Notes under the pieces: model-generated
What the model saw: the letters and a program-made list of their open reading frames with translations, nothing else
Told to the model about the DNA's origin: nothing
Database searches by the model: none
Shown here: positions 1 to 10,900 of the stretch, piece after piece
Position numbering within the stretch: the first letter of the stretch is position 1
Layout: each line of letters starts with the position of its first letter
Translations under genes and position numbers: made by a program
NCBI GenBank assembly: GCA_030490835.1
Contig: CM059977.1
Coordinates: 22,735,335 to 22,799,334 of the forward strand
Direction of reading: 5' to 3'
DNA: 64,000 bases
DNA from: Annona cherimola
Taxonomy: Eukaryota; Streptophyta; Magnoliopsida; Magnoliales; Annonaceae

Positions 1-690
1 TATAACTTATAAGAAATTATTTTATTACCATATGATCATATATAGTTGGTCGCAAATACCTAAACGCAGCCAAAGAATGTATATACAACAAAACTAGGTT
101 ATGCATTATATATATAAAAGTTTGTATGCAATAAATACTTGTTTGTTGCATATAAAAATTGTATATAACGAATGTTTGTTACTTATCATATTATATACAT
201 GAAATTTTTTTTTTACTACATAAAAGATATTGCCTAAAATATTTTGTTAGTAATACTTTTTGTTTAATTAATTTTTGACGTAAGAATGGAAGTAAATAAA
301 TGATATCATTATAAGAAATTTTAGTTCCTGAAGTGTGTATCAATGCTTATTTTATTTATTTTAGAAATTTAAATTAAAATATTAAATAAATTTTAAAAAT
401 CATAAGAAGAGAAAAGAAATTTCAAAAAAATAAGAGAGGAGTTTATTGGCCACCGGACGCAAATAATACCATTTGTGCCGGTCTGCAAATGATAACGGCC
501 AGCTTATAAAATAAAGGTATTTTATTTTTCTAAATGATGAAAATGAATTTATAAGAATCATCGACCGAATTGCTAACCTGAATTAATCCGTTTTCAATAC
601 AAATAACTCGGATTCCCGAATAACCTGAATTATGAAACTTATGAATTGTTTAAATTTTAGTTATAGGTATGGGTAACATTTTTTATTTCG
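1..690. other. AT-rich spacer, nothing recognised
   Basis: The stretch is AT-rich, with short TA runs and stops in all frames. I see no gene, clear inverted repeat or target duplication. Confidence 0.6.
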
Positions 691-900
691 GGTTAGGATG
701 AGATGGACATCAGTCCGATTCGAACCGACGAGTTCCGCCCTAGAGTACACTTATGCCCCCTCCACACAGTCATCGGCCATCGCCAGCTTCGGCTTGTCTT
801 GCATGACATCGCATATGACAGTGGAGCCAGTATAACCGGAATAACGTTGGAACGCCGATCCGACTTGCCCTGGCTACGATTATCATCGCGTATGTAAGAA
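691..900. other. Short GC-richer island of unknown origin
   Basis: This ~210 bp patch has clearly higher GC than its surroundings and short open frames on both strands (64 and 75 codons), neither resembling a family I know. It holds a B-box-like string on the minus strand (GGTTCGAATC, about 717-727) but no cloverleaf or A box that I can find. It is probably a relic of a mobile element or captured sequence. Confidence 0.35.
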
Positions 901-2590
901 AATGAAGTATACGTGACCAACTTTTGCTGACAAGAATTTAATTTGATTAAGTCTGATTAAATATAACGAAAATTTAATAACTACTTTAAATGTATTTTTT
1001 TTATTGTATTTGATGTAAAAATGACGACATTTACCTACATGCTGCCATTTAGAAAATAATTATCTATAGCTAAATAATTAAGTGTAACCAAAATGTAATT
1101 ATATATAACCAAAAAATTAGCTATATTAAATAAAAATTATTGTAACGTTACCAATATCCCCTACACAACCGCTACCCGTCCAGAGAATAGGGCAGTATCC
1201 CCTTCGCGTACTTACAATTCAAGACAAAATTACCATTCAAGATAAAATTGATGGATTTCGATTACTATCCGGCTGAAAAAATTATAACATGCATAATTAA
1301 GTGAGACATACTTTTAGCCAAAAGAAATGCGGTGTAAAAATATGGGTTGGCTTGCATCCAGTTAATGAGTTAATGCCTATGTTTAGGACTAGCTGTTTCT
1401 CCCATTTGGCTAAATTAAAAAGTATCTCAAACTTCGTAACCTATTAAGATCATGTTGGTCACTTGGGCATTCGAATCATTTTATAATTCATCTAACTTTA
1501 AACCACAAATTTTCGGCTTATCTTTGTCATTCTTATAATCAAATTTGAATTAAGTTCAATTCATTAGTATAGTTATGGATGTATAATCACTGTGAAAAAT
1601 TGTAGCATTCAGGGCAAAAGCGGCTATTCTTTTTGCTTCATTTGTTGCTTTTTAAGTTGTTACTTATGCTCTTTATTCAAAAAAGAAAAAAAAAAAGTTG
1701 TTACTTATACTCGTTAGCAATATAATATTGTCATTTTATTACTAAAGAGCACAAGAGACAACCTATTAAGAACAAAGAAAGCAATAAATTGTGTTGCCAT
1801 TAAAATATTTTATTATAGTAAGTGAAATAGTATATTCATGGTCAAATTTGATTTATCTTCATTATAGTTTGAAATTTATTCAATCTATTATATTTAAACT
1901 GGTTTTACTAGAAAACTATATTTCATTCGAATGTAATATTTTCATCAACTACTTTATAACTGCTGGATTTATAAATCTATTTTGAAATTGTTAATCTTTA
2001 TACATAAATGATTCCATAAGTTATTATGATATTTAAAATAATTTTTGAATATAAATAAATAATTTTATAAATTATTATGATATTCTAATGTATTCTTGAA
2101 TTGATGTAACTTATTTTCATATTTTTCATATCATTATTAATATTTTTAAGAAGATAAAACTTACGTGAGAATTTGATTGAAATAAATTCTCTTGTGAAAC
2201 CGGACTTAATTTATCCCTTTTAAGTTTCTAATTTTTTTGATTTTTTAATATTCAAACTATGTATTATGTTTAAATTTCGTTTTAACTTACATATTAAAAA
2301 ATCATCCTGAAGAAAGCTTTTATATAGTATAATACTAAAAATTATGATTACAAAAAGTCTCATGCATTTGGCAAAGATTACATCCGGTTTCACATGGCGA
2401 AGCTTATTTTTTATAAGACGTTACTTTTTATCATCATTTTTAATCTTTTCATTCACAAGACTTATTTTGCTGATGCCATCTCTTATTCGAGTTGCATCAT
2501 CTTTTTTTTTTTTTTTTTTTTTTTTTTGGAGGGAGAAAAAAACCCAATTCGAAAAACTACTAAAAAGAAAAATTAATTTCGTTGAGACTT
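901..2590. other. AT-rich spacer with a 26-bp poly-T run
   Basis: No gene is visible. A poly-T tract occupies 2502-2527 and could be the poly-A tail of a minus-strand retro-insertion, but I find no matching flanking duplication. Short frames here are low-complexity AT translations. Confidence 0.5.
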
Positions 2591-3345
2591 GAGAGAGGGG
2601 GCATTAATTATGTGGTTTTTGGTTGTGGCGCGCATGGGAGACATGGTGGGCTGGTTGCAGCCGTGGCTAAGCAAATTTGGACCATTCAATGATGTCAGTG
2701 GGCCACGGTCGGCCGGAAATGATTAAGCTGCAATAGCAGCTCATTCCCAGGCTTGACTTTTGGGCCCCATTTGAATAATTGGTGTGGGAGGGAGAAGCTG
2801 GCTCTGACCTGGCTCAATCACTTCCCCTTGCGATTCGCGAAGCCGCCACGTGGAATTCACATCCCATGCATTTACCTGATTTGGATGGCATTGGCATTCG
2901 GCACTCGCAGTCGTTGCCTCGTATATATGCGGGGCTGGGACGGGACCCTTAGCTTGTCGTACGCTGTGGCGGGAGGGAAGGCATGGATTCGTGTCTGCGT
3001 GCGAGATGAGAACGAATAGCCACGCGACGGACGCGGGCGTGGGGCCCTGCCTCTGCTGCCTTGGCGAGGAACGCATGTGCCTATGCTTCTCTCCTCCCGC
3101 TTCCCCACTCACGAGTTCATGCCTGTCCATTCCTCTTGCCTTTCTCAGGGCTTCCGATTGGATTGAATAGCTGGGATGCTGCTGCTGCTGCTCCGCTCTG
3201 CTCATCAACAGCCCTGCATGCATGTGATGGGGCCCACATCTCTCCATCGTTGTATAAGTGCCTGTTTGTGAGCATGTATGGGAAGGAATGCAAGAGGACA
3301 AGATTTTCATTCACAAACAAATTCTCCTCATTTTTAATATAAGTC
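2591..3345. other. GC-rich island without a recognisable gene
   Basis: About 750 bp of GC-rich sequence is bounded sharply by AT-rich DNA. It contains a TATA-like string (about 2921-2929), a GCT trinucleotide run (about 3178-3192), several GGGCCC/GGCCCA motifs and overlapping open frames on both strands up to 189 codons. None of the translations resembles a known family, and frames overlap on both strands as expected for GC-rich non-coding DNA. It may be a promoter or first exon of a non-coding transcript, or captured gene DNA. I checked by eye for well-known conserved plant microRNAs and found none. Confidence 0.35.
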
Positions 3346-4516
3346 TTCATTTTTCAATTATAATAATCTTAATCGTTTTCATTATCAGTATAATTTTTCA
3401 TTTCCTAATAACAACAACCCCTCATCACCCCATGCAATCCCTTCACAAACTCAGAATTATAGGTACATCAATTCCATCAAGTGTGTACATTTTAACCCTT
3501 AAGTTTTATATTTGTACCAGCTAATTATCTCATGTTTCAAAAATTTGCTGGCTTATGACCTGAACATTCTTCTAATATTATAGATACATACTTTAGACCA
3601 CCCATCTAGAATTCAAAATATTGTTTTCTGCGCAAAGAAACCAAATCAAAATCAGCTATCGATATAGGGTTTGGACAGGATTATTAAAAGAGTATTTTAA
3701 TTGTTTTACATTATAAGTTAGCAGCACAGCACTTGGCCTCTATGTAATAGGAGGAGCTCTGCCTACAAAATTACGAAAATTGGAGTCGTTTTAGTATAAA
3801 TATAGAACCTAAGGAGACAATTCTGAAAACTTGAGGTGTCTCTGTTTGCAAAAAACCTCTTTGCATGATGAACTAGAAGTGCAGCACTGGATGAGGCGCT
3901 TGCTTGGCTGCATGAAGGTGCGTTTTGTCTCTAGCAGTGCCGATATTCCTGAATCCTGCCTGTGGTGAAGATGGTGCTCTCGATCTTCTCTCTATTTTTT
4001 ATTATTTTTCTGCCAATCATTTACGCATTTCCTGCTAGTATGAACGGCCAACCAAAACCGTTTAAATAAATATTTATCGGCAGTTTTGGAATTTTCTTTT
4101 TTTTAAAAAAAAAAGTATACCCAGAAGGAAGGCCCCACCAGGGAGATATGATCATTGTAACAAACGTAGTTGAATACAATAAGTTTTTCCTGATGCATAT
4201 AAATGTATTTAGCTATAACTGCTTTTTGACGGCAAATATTTGGTTGATTCCTCGTCATGAAATTAGGTTAAATGCAATCACCTATACATCAAATATAGCA
4301 AAAATAAAATCAATAAAAAAATATAGCAAAAATAACGTTTGATGCAAATTTTTAAATTTGGATTCAAATAGTAATTTTTTTTTTGATAAGCTAATGGTAA
4401 CAAAATTTGGATGCAAGGAAAATAGATCTTATGTGGATTTGGCATTTGGCAACGAATAGCCGAAATTTAATTTGGGCTGCAAATTTAAGTTGTTGCATAT
4501 AGAAAACTTTATGGTA
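3346..4516. other. AT-rich spacer
   Basis: No gene is recognised. Sequence complexity is low to moderate, with a short GC-richer patch around 3860-3990. Confidence 0.5.
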
Positions 4517-4934
4517 ATTTATTATGAGGAGTGATTCTATTAGCCCGGGCTAAGTAAATGGCTCACTTAGCCCACCTCAAAAAACCTATTTAAAACAACT
4601 TTTTTTTACTTTTTTTTCATGTACTTGTTTATCTAAGTGTATTTAACATATAGACCAAGTTTTACCATTTTTGAATATGTTTATCTATTTTTTTGAGATT
4701 TTCAAACATCTATGTGTATATATGCATTTAAAATACCCTTATTTTCAAAAATCTAAAAAAAAGATATGCACATTTCCAAAAATAGTAAAACTTGGTCTAT
4801 ATGTTAAATACACTTAGATAAACAAGTGTATGAAGAAAAAAACAAAAAAAAGTTGTTTTAAATAGGTTTTTTGAGGTGGGCTAAGTGGGCCATTTACTTA
4901 GCCCGGGCTAATAGAATCACTCCTCATTTATTAT
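4517..4934. mobile_element. Foldback MITE, Mutator-like, family A (intact)
   Basis: The element (4526-4925, 400 bp) is almost one perfect palindrome. It begins GAGGAGTGATTC and ends GAATCACTCCTC, and its left arm pairs with its right arm over roughly 160-190 bp with few mismatches. It is flanked by a perfect 9-bp direct repeat ATTTATTAT (4517-4525 and 4926-4934), the duplication size typical of Mutator-like transposons. It has no coding capacity, so it must have moved using a transposase made elsewhere. The near-identical arms suggest a fairly recent insertion and would let a transcript fold into a long hairpin. Confidence 0.85.
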
Positions 4935-5489
4935 ATGAGAGAAGTGAAAATAACTGAGGCAAGCCAGCTACGGGATCATCCTCCCTATGGGCGAGGTTTC
5001 GGTTTCACGGCAAAATTATAAGAATGTTTTAGGAGTTTGAATGTAATATTAGTTGAGATGATGTAATTTATGGATATCCCTAAAAAAAGAAAATAACTGA
5101 GACAATGATTGGATATAAAATAAGTAAACGAAGACAAATTATATAATAATTGGAATGTAGATATAGCAATGAGAAAATAAAAAAAATTTCAAGTAACTTA
5201 AATATCATGTCGCACTAAATTATTCAGAGAACGGATAAGAAAGAAGAAATGATAACATAAGTTGAATATTTTTATAAGAATGAAGAAATGATAACATAGG
5301 TCGAATATTTTAACTGATATCTGGAAAATTTTAAAAAAATGAAGCACAGGAAATTGAAAAAATTACAGTGATAAGAGGCAAAGTGATGAGTACAACAAAT
5401 ATAGACAAGGGCTATGTTGATCTGACGACGTACATGACACCTTCACTGCAGGTTGTTTATTTGAGCAATGGCTCCGCACATGTTTTGGG
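4935..5489. other. AT-rich spacer
   Basis: No gene or clear element. A short imperfect direct repeat (GAAGAAATGATAACATA) occurs at about 5244 and 5282. Confidence 0.45.
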
Positions 5490-5756
5490 TTAATCACATG
5501 AGGGGATGCTTCTGTGAAAACTCAGTCATTTTCAACATCTAGATAGTGGATGAAAAATTCGTTTCATTTATTGTATTTAACATAACTTATATTATTATAG
5601 AAATCCTTTCATTTGTCTAATATCACTATATATGGGCCCTGTCTACAAAACGTAAAATTAAGATAATAAAATAATTCAATATTAAATATCATTTTTAAGT
5701 AGTATTTTTAACATCTAAACCATCTAAAACATTATTTCTATATAGATAAATGATCT
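5490..5756. repeat. Family E repeat fragment
   Basis: This matches other copies in the window (for example 19660-20200 and 33000-33490) through shared strings such as 'gaaatcctttcatttgtct', 'attaaatatcatttttaag' and 'tagataaatga'. The copy is truncated on the right, where a foldback element begins. Confidence 0.55.
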
Positions 5757-6080
5757 ATGGGTGCATACAAGCATTTTTTATTTTTTTTTGAAAATTTTTT
5801 TACACAACCATTAATCTAAGTGTATTTAACATGTGTATCAATTTTTAACAATTTTGGAAATTTTTAGATTTTTTTCGGATTTTTAAAAATTAGTGGCATT
5901 TTAGTAATTTTAAATTACTAAAAATGCCACTGATTTTTAAAAAATCTAAAAACCTCCAAACATGGTAAAAATTAATACATATGTTAAATGTACTTAGATT
6001 AACAACTTTATGAAAATTTAAAAAAAAATTAAAAAATTAGGTGTAGTACAGCCTCCGGGTGCATACGATTGCACCCAGAG
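5757..6080. mobile_element. Foldback MITE, family B
   Basis: An imperfect palindrome with ends of the GGGTGCAT...ATGCACCC type. The core reads outward-in as 'taatctaagtgtatttaac', then 'gtgtatcaatttttaac', and is mirrored on the other side; the centre is GTGGCATTTTAG / CTAAAAATGCCAC. It has no coding capacity. Eight or more related copies lie in this window. I could not fix a target duplication. Confidence 0.65.
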
Positions 6081-6467
6081 GAATTCAAGCATGTTTAGTT
6101 TTTGTGCCTTGAAAAGTGTGCAATTTGTCAAGGCAAAATATAAAGAAGAGAGAATTAAGGAAAGAGGAAAAGGTGAAATTAATACCAAGTTTCATTTCAA
6201 GCATGTTACGACGTCACTTTCCTTAAAGTAATTTTACTACCCTATTTGTTGTTTAAGATAATTTTGCAGTTGCCCCTAGAATACAATAAGTGAAACCTGA
6301 ATTAGAATAGAAAGCATCTTTTCTAAACACACGAATATTTGAAAACAAAATTTTGAATTGAAAGGGGAGAATTTTAAAACAATATGACATTTTTGCAAAT
6401 CAACAAGTAGGACAACAATTGTCTAAATTAAGACAAGAGCGACAAGATGTCTTGAATCAGACACTAT

Positions 6468-6777
6468 AGGATGTTTAGGTGGGCAGGGAATGTCTCGGTA
6501 AGAGAGTGGATTTAATCTTCCCATTCCAATTTCCATTTATAGATTTTTAAACATTCCTTTATTGCATTCCGTATAAAATGAAAAAAATAATATAATATAA
6601 TAGAGATAATGATGATGAGTAAATAGAATAAAGTTAAAATAGATAAGTCAGATGCATAGACAATTATATAAAAACGATTAAAAAAAGTAGTTGTAAGAAA
6701 GAAAAAAGTAAAAAAATAATTAAAAATAAGATAATTGTGAAGAATGAAAAGTTTCAGTGTGTTACCAAATATCCCCT
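6468..6777. mobile_element. Tourist-like MITE (diverged)
   Basis: This is a degenerate member of the family best seen at 55588-55868. The body carries the family strings for 'aaagttaaaatagataag', 'aaaaataattaaaaa' and 'gaagaatgaaaagttt', and the right end CCAAATATCCCC resembles CCAAACACACCC. The left end is weaker (TAGGATGTTTAGG). Confidence 0.55.
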
Positions 6778-7928
6778 AGATAAATATACGTAATCATAAT
6801 ATTAGTCAATTTAACCATGTAAGGATATTTGCAAAAGTCCCTTTAAAAATTTAAGAAAAGAGGTTGAACGAAAATATGTAACCTTCCAGTTTTCCTGAAT
6901 CCCAAAATCTGTAAAGAAACGCCAGTATCTCCGAAGCCAAATCCCGCCGTTTTAATCCTCAATGCAAAACATTTGAAAATTTCACAGCAGTGGAAAGGGG
7001 AGCAGCAGAACAAGGGTGGGCTGCTCTGCTGCAGGGTGGTAGATTCCTTGCCATCCGACTCTCCAACCCGTCGCTTTCAATGGTGGGGCGGACGTTAAGG
7101 CCCTCAGCTGTGGTGACGGATAAGGGCACCACAGGACAAAACTGGAGCAGCAGAAAATTTGAGGGGAAATTATTATTATTATTATTATTCAAAAAAGGAA
7201 ATTAAAGAAATGAATTTTTTTTTTTAAAAAAAAAAAAATACACGGCAAAAGCCATCATATGTTTGCATCAAAGCCCCAATGACAATGCGCGATGATAAGC
7301 AGCCCACATGGCCAGCTTGCGTGGATTTTCCCTCTTCAAGTGGGTTCTGGTTTTTTTCTTTCCTCTTCCTATGTATATAAATGGAATGAGTTTTTTCCTC
7401 ATTTCATGAAGTGGGTTTTCCTAATTTTCCTTATCCCCTCACGCTTGTCTTCCACACTCGTTTTGATTCTCCTGCCGAATTCTAGCTCAAAATGCAGGCT
7501 TATCCAGTTCGAGTCCTCTTGGATTTTTCATAGTTGTGCCTGGAAGCTTGTGAAGCTACTCTAATTGCTTTGTTCTGTTCGAGACCAATGAAATGGTTTG
7601 TTAGAATGCTCTGTTGAGTTTGGTTTTGCTTTAGTTTTTGGCCTTACTCCACAATGCACTAGACTACAGAGCTGTTGAGGAAAAAAAAAAAATGCACCTT
7701 GCTCGTTTCTTGCTCTTCTTCTTTCGTTTTTATTTCAACTGTCTGTGAAATGGATGAAATGTGAACATTTTCTTTCTTATCAAGTTGTCATTCTCTGAAG
7801 TGGGTTCTGTTTTCTTCTCCTCTAAAACATTGTCAGAAGTAGAAGAATTGTTTAAAAGCTCATGCCGCGCTGAATTGTGGTTTCCTGGTCATTCCATCTT
7901 TGTTCTTTTGGTCACCCACCTCATCAAG
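6778..7928. other. Upstream and probable 5' leader of the TTL gene
   Basis: GC rises from about 6900 towards the TTL start codon, with a CT-rich stretch at 7310-7480 typical of plant leaders. The frame is open upstream of the chosen start as far back as 7761, but that 56-residue extension is hydrophobic and unlike the charged, Ser-rich N-terminus that follows, so I treat it as untranslated leader. An (ATT)n run lies at about 7170-7187. Confidence 0.45.
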
Positions 7929-10900
7929 ATGGGTTTCAATTCCAACAGGGCAGTTTCAAGCTCTAAAACTCTTCCTACTTCAGGAAAGAGAAAATTGGCT
8001 TCTTCTACCAAGGAGTTGAGCCCTGGAAAAAATGTGTCCGATCACATTCCTGGTGACAAACAGAAGCAGAAGAATTTGTGCAAGAATCGTCCAAATGCTT
8101 CCCACCATCGTTACAATGTGAGTTCAATGGGCACGAAAAACAAAGGGCATGTTTCTGATAGTTCTCTCAGTCGAAGTCTTGATAAAGGGAAGTCATGGAG
8201 TCTAAAATATGGAAAAGACACAGAGAATTCGGTGCGTCTGAATCGGATGACACATGCTGAGTTTCCTTGTACAACCAACAGGTCTCCATATGTGGGAAGT
8301 CCATCTTCTAAAATGGATGCTCGAAATGAGAAAACTGAAGAAATGCGCAGAAAAGAAGACAGCTATCCCCATCGTTCTCCTTCTCCTTCAGATTCATCCA
8401 AGCCTGTGAATGTCCATTCGAGTCCATCGAGTACATCTTTGTCAAGCCGGGAAAGCCCTACTTCTGTATTGTGGAAACATGGCAGCACTTCTCCTTCTGT
8501 TAAGAGTAAATATGTGAAAGCTCACTTGAACCTTGAAAGTGGGAATATTTCCAAAGATAAATCTGGAGTGTCCCAGGATTCAAAGAATAAAAGGAGTCCA
8601 TCAGGTGAGGCACAAAGTAATCAACGTGGGGAGAATGTATTTTCATTTGGCAACATCTACAGAGGCTTAAAAAATGCTGTGGTGAAGGCAGATTCTTGCC
8701 AAACCCATCAAAACAACACAACAGCCAAAAGTAAAGACAATGCAGTTGGTAAAGGCAATGACTCTGTAAGTGTTCACTCAAAAGGTCATGTTCTGGGATT
8801 TGGGGGATGTAACTATGGTCATGGAAATATCATCAATGCTGCAATGAATGCTGAAACCGGCACAGGAACCAAGTGCTTGGTTATTGCTAACAACAAGAAA
8901 GAAGATCAGCACAATGACCCTGCTGCAGGTATGGTCCCTGAGTCTAAACATGTGGAGGAACTGAGGAATGCTGGCAATGAGGAATATATGAAGGGCCATT
9001 ATGCAGAGGCCATATCTCTTTATGACCAGGCACTTTCCTTGTGCCCCAGAGATGCATCCTGCCACAATAATAAGGCTACTGCATTGGCTAGCCTTGGAAG
9101 GTATGCAGAAGCAGTGGCAGAGTGCCTGGATGCAATTGAATGTGATCCTTCTTACTCACCAGCACATTATAGGCTTGGAAGTTTGTATATCAGGTATGAT
9201 TGTCAAGTTACTTTTTCTCAGAACACAACATGCCGTATTATTTTCATGTTCACATGAATGCATACAGACAATTTCACTTTGTATTTCATAAAGCTTATGG
9301 CTATCCTTATCTTTATTTAAATCATCAGCACTGTCATCACCAAAGCTGATTCTTATCTGACTAGATTCAGCAATAAGGATTTTATTGCATCATCCTTGCC
9401 CATCGCAGCCTTTGTTTTCATTTAATCTAAACACTTTTCTACCTTTACCAGTGAATAACCTCAACCAATTTTTTTTCATTCTTCTTATTGTTCTCTTATG
9501 AACTTTGACACTGACAAACTGAACACACTCCTCCCAAGACCTTTGATCTCTGTTGCACATGACAAAATGAACGAAAGAGCTGAACAGTAAAGTGGATTTG
9601 CTTGGAATGAAATTTAATGTAAAGGAAATTGAAGTCAGAAGCATAAGGAAATGTCAGCCATCCATTTCACGCAAGCGAATGCGTTAATTGCCAATTTAAC
9701 AGACAGCAATTAGAAGGTTAAGCTTCATAAATCCCTCAACCTCTGTTTGAGTCATCTACTATCCACACATCTCATAACAGAGGTTTCCCACACATGAAAT
9801 ACCAAAAACCCATCTGATTGGCTCTAGTGCTGCTAGGAAATAGGAAATTGCGTCTATCAAGGGTCAGTTGGTTAGCATGCAACTCAGACTGACTTGAGCT
9901 AAACAAAAATATGTTTATATTTTTTTCTTTTAAAAAAGGATTAGCTGAATTTTTCTATTGCTGGTGGATCTAACTCATTTAATATTTAATATTAGTATAA
10001 TGGTATTCAACATTCTGTGCTACTCTTATGATGTCAATTATGACAGGTTGGGTCGAGTAGAAGATGCAAAATGGCATTTCAAATTATGCAGTCAACAGCA
10101 CGATTCTGAAGCAATGCACACTCTTTTGCATGCTGAAAGCCACTTGATAAACATGACAAAGGCTCGAAACATTGAAGATTGGAACCGTGTTTTGGTAGAA
10201 TGCACTTGGGCCATTGATGCAGGAGCTAATGCATCTGACCAGGTAATGAATAAATCAAAGTACCACTTCTATGTTTTCTTGGGTGACACAAATTTGACTT
10301 TCTCGCTTAATCTGGGGGGTAAAAAACAGGTTCTGGCATACAAAGCTGAAGCTTTGCTGAAGCTCCACAGAGCAAAAGATGCTCTTGAACTTCTGATGCA
10401 ATCAAAAAAATCAGAGATGGACAAATCAAAGAGGCCCCACACAGGAGACTCATGCTTACTGATAGTTGAAGCACAAGTGCATATGCATTTAGGAAGGTAA
10501 AAAGATCTTTTTCCGCGTGCAAGGATATCCATCTAGTAATTACAACATGTTGTCCTACTGTTTGTCTTGGCTGAAATGTTGTGAAAACTGTTGGCAGTTT
10601 ACTTTTAGAACTCCTGAAGCATTTAATTAGCTCTGTAGTTCGTGTTACTTTTAGATAATATAGCCCATCTTTGTATAGAAGCCAGAAATTCCTCTGCACG
10701 AATTGCTTCTCCAATGTGTTCTTATGGAGTATCTAACATACGCCTGCATAGCTTTTGCATTGCGGTAATATCCTTTTGCTATTTTCATTTCACTATTGTG
10801 TCTCGTGCATTGTGCTGTTTCAGGTTTGATGATGGAGTGATTGCGGCAGAGCGCGCAGCAAACTTGGATCCCAGACCTGAATTGCTGGCATGGCTAAGGA

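Noticed and set aside
717..733. B-box-like string GGTTCGAATC on the minus strand, possible tRNA gene
   Set aside because: No A box at the right distance and no cloverleaf or acceptor stem can be drawn.
2502..2527. 26-bp poly-T as the tail of a minus-strand retrocopy
   Set aside because: No flanking duplication and no recognisable retro-sequence next to it. Similarly rejected for the poly-T at 29812-29834.
2806..2820. GGCTCAATCA resembling the complement of miR171
   Set aside because: Only about ten bases agree and no hairpin with the mature sequence was found.
2880..2910. microRNA-like string TTGGCATTC resembling the start of miR394
   Set aside because: Only the first nine bases agree with the mature sequence I know, and there is no matching star arm nearby. 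The same chance string occurs at 18422.
2741..3310. 189-codon minus-strand frame in the GC-rich island
   Set aside because: Frames are open on both strands at once, as expected from GC-rich composition. There is no recognisable domain and no codon pattern distinguishing one strand.
7761..7928. 56-residue in-frame N-terminal extension of the TTL protein
   Set aside because: It is hydrophobic, unlike TTL N-termini, and lies in CT-rich leader-like DNA. The Met at 7929 is preferred, though cDNA could change this.
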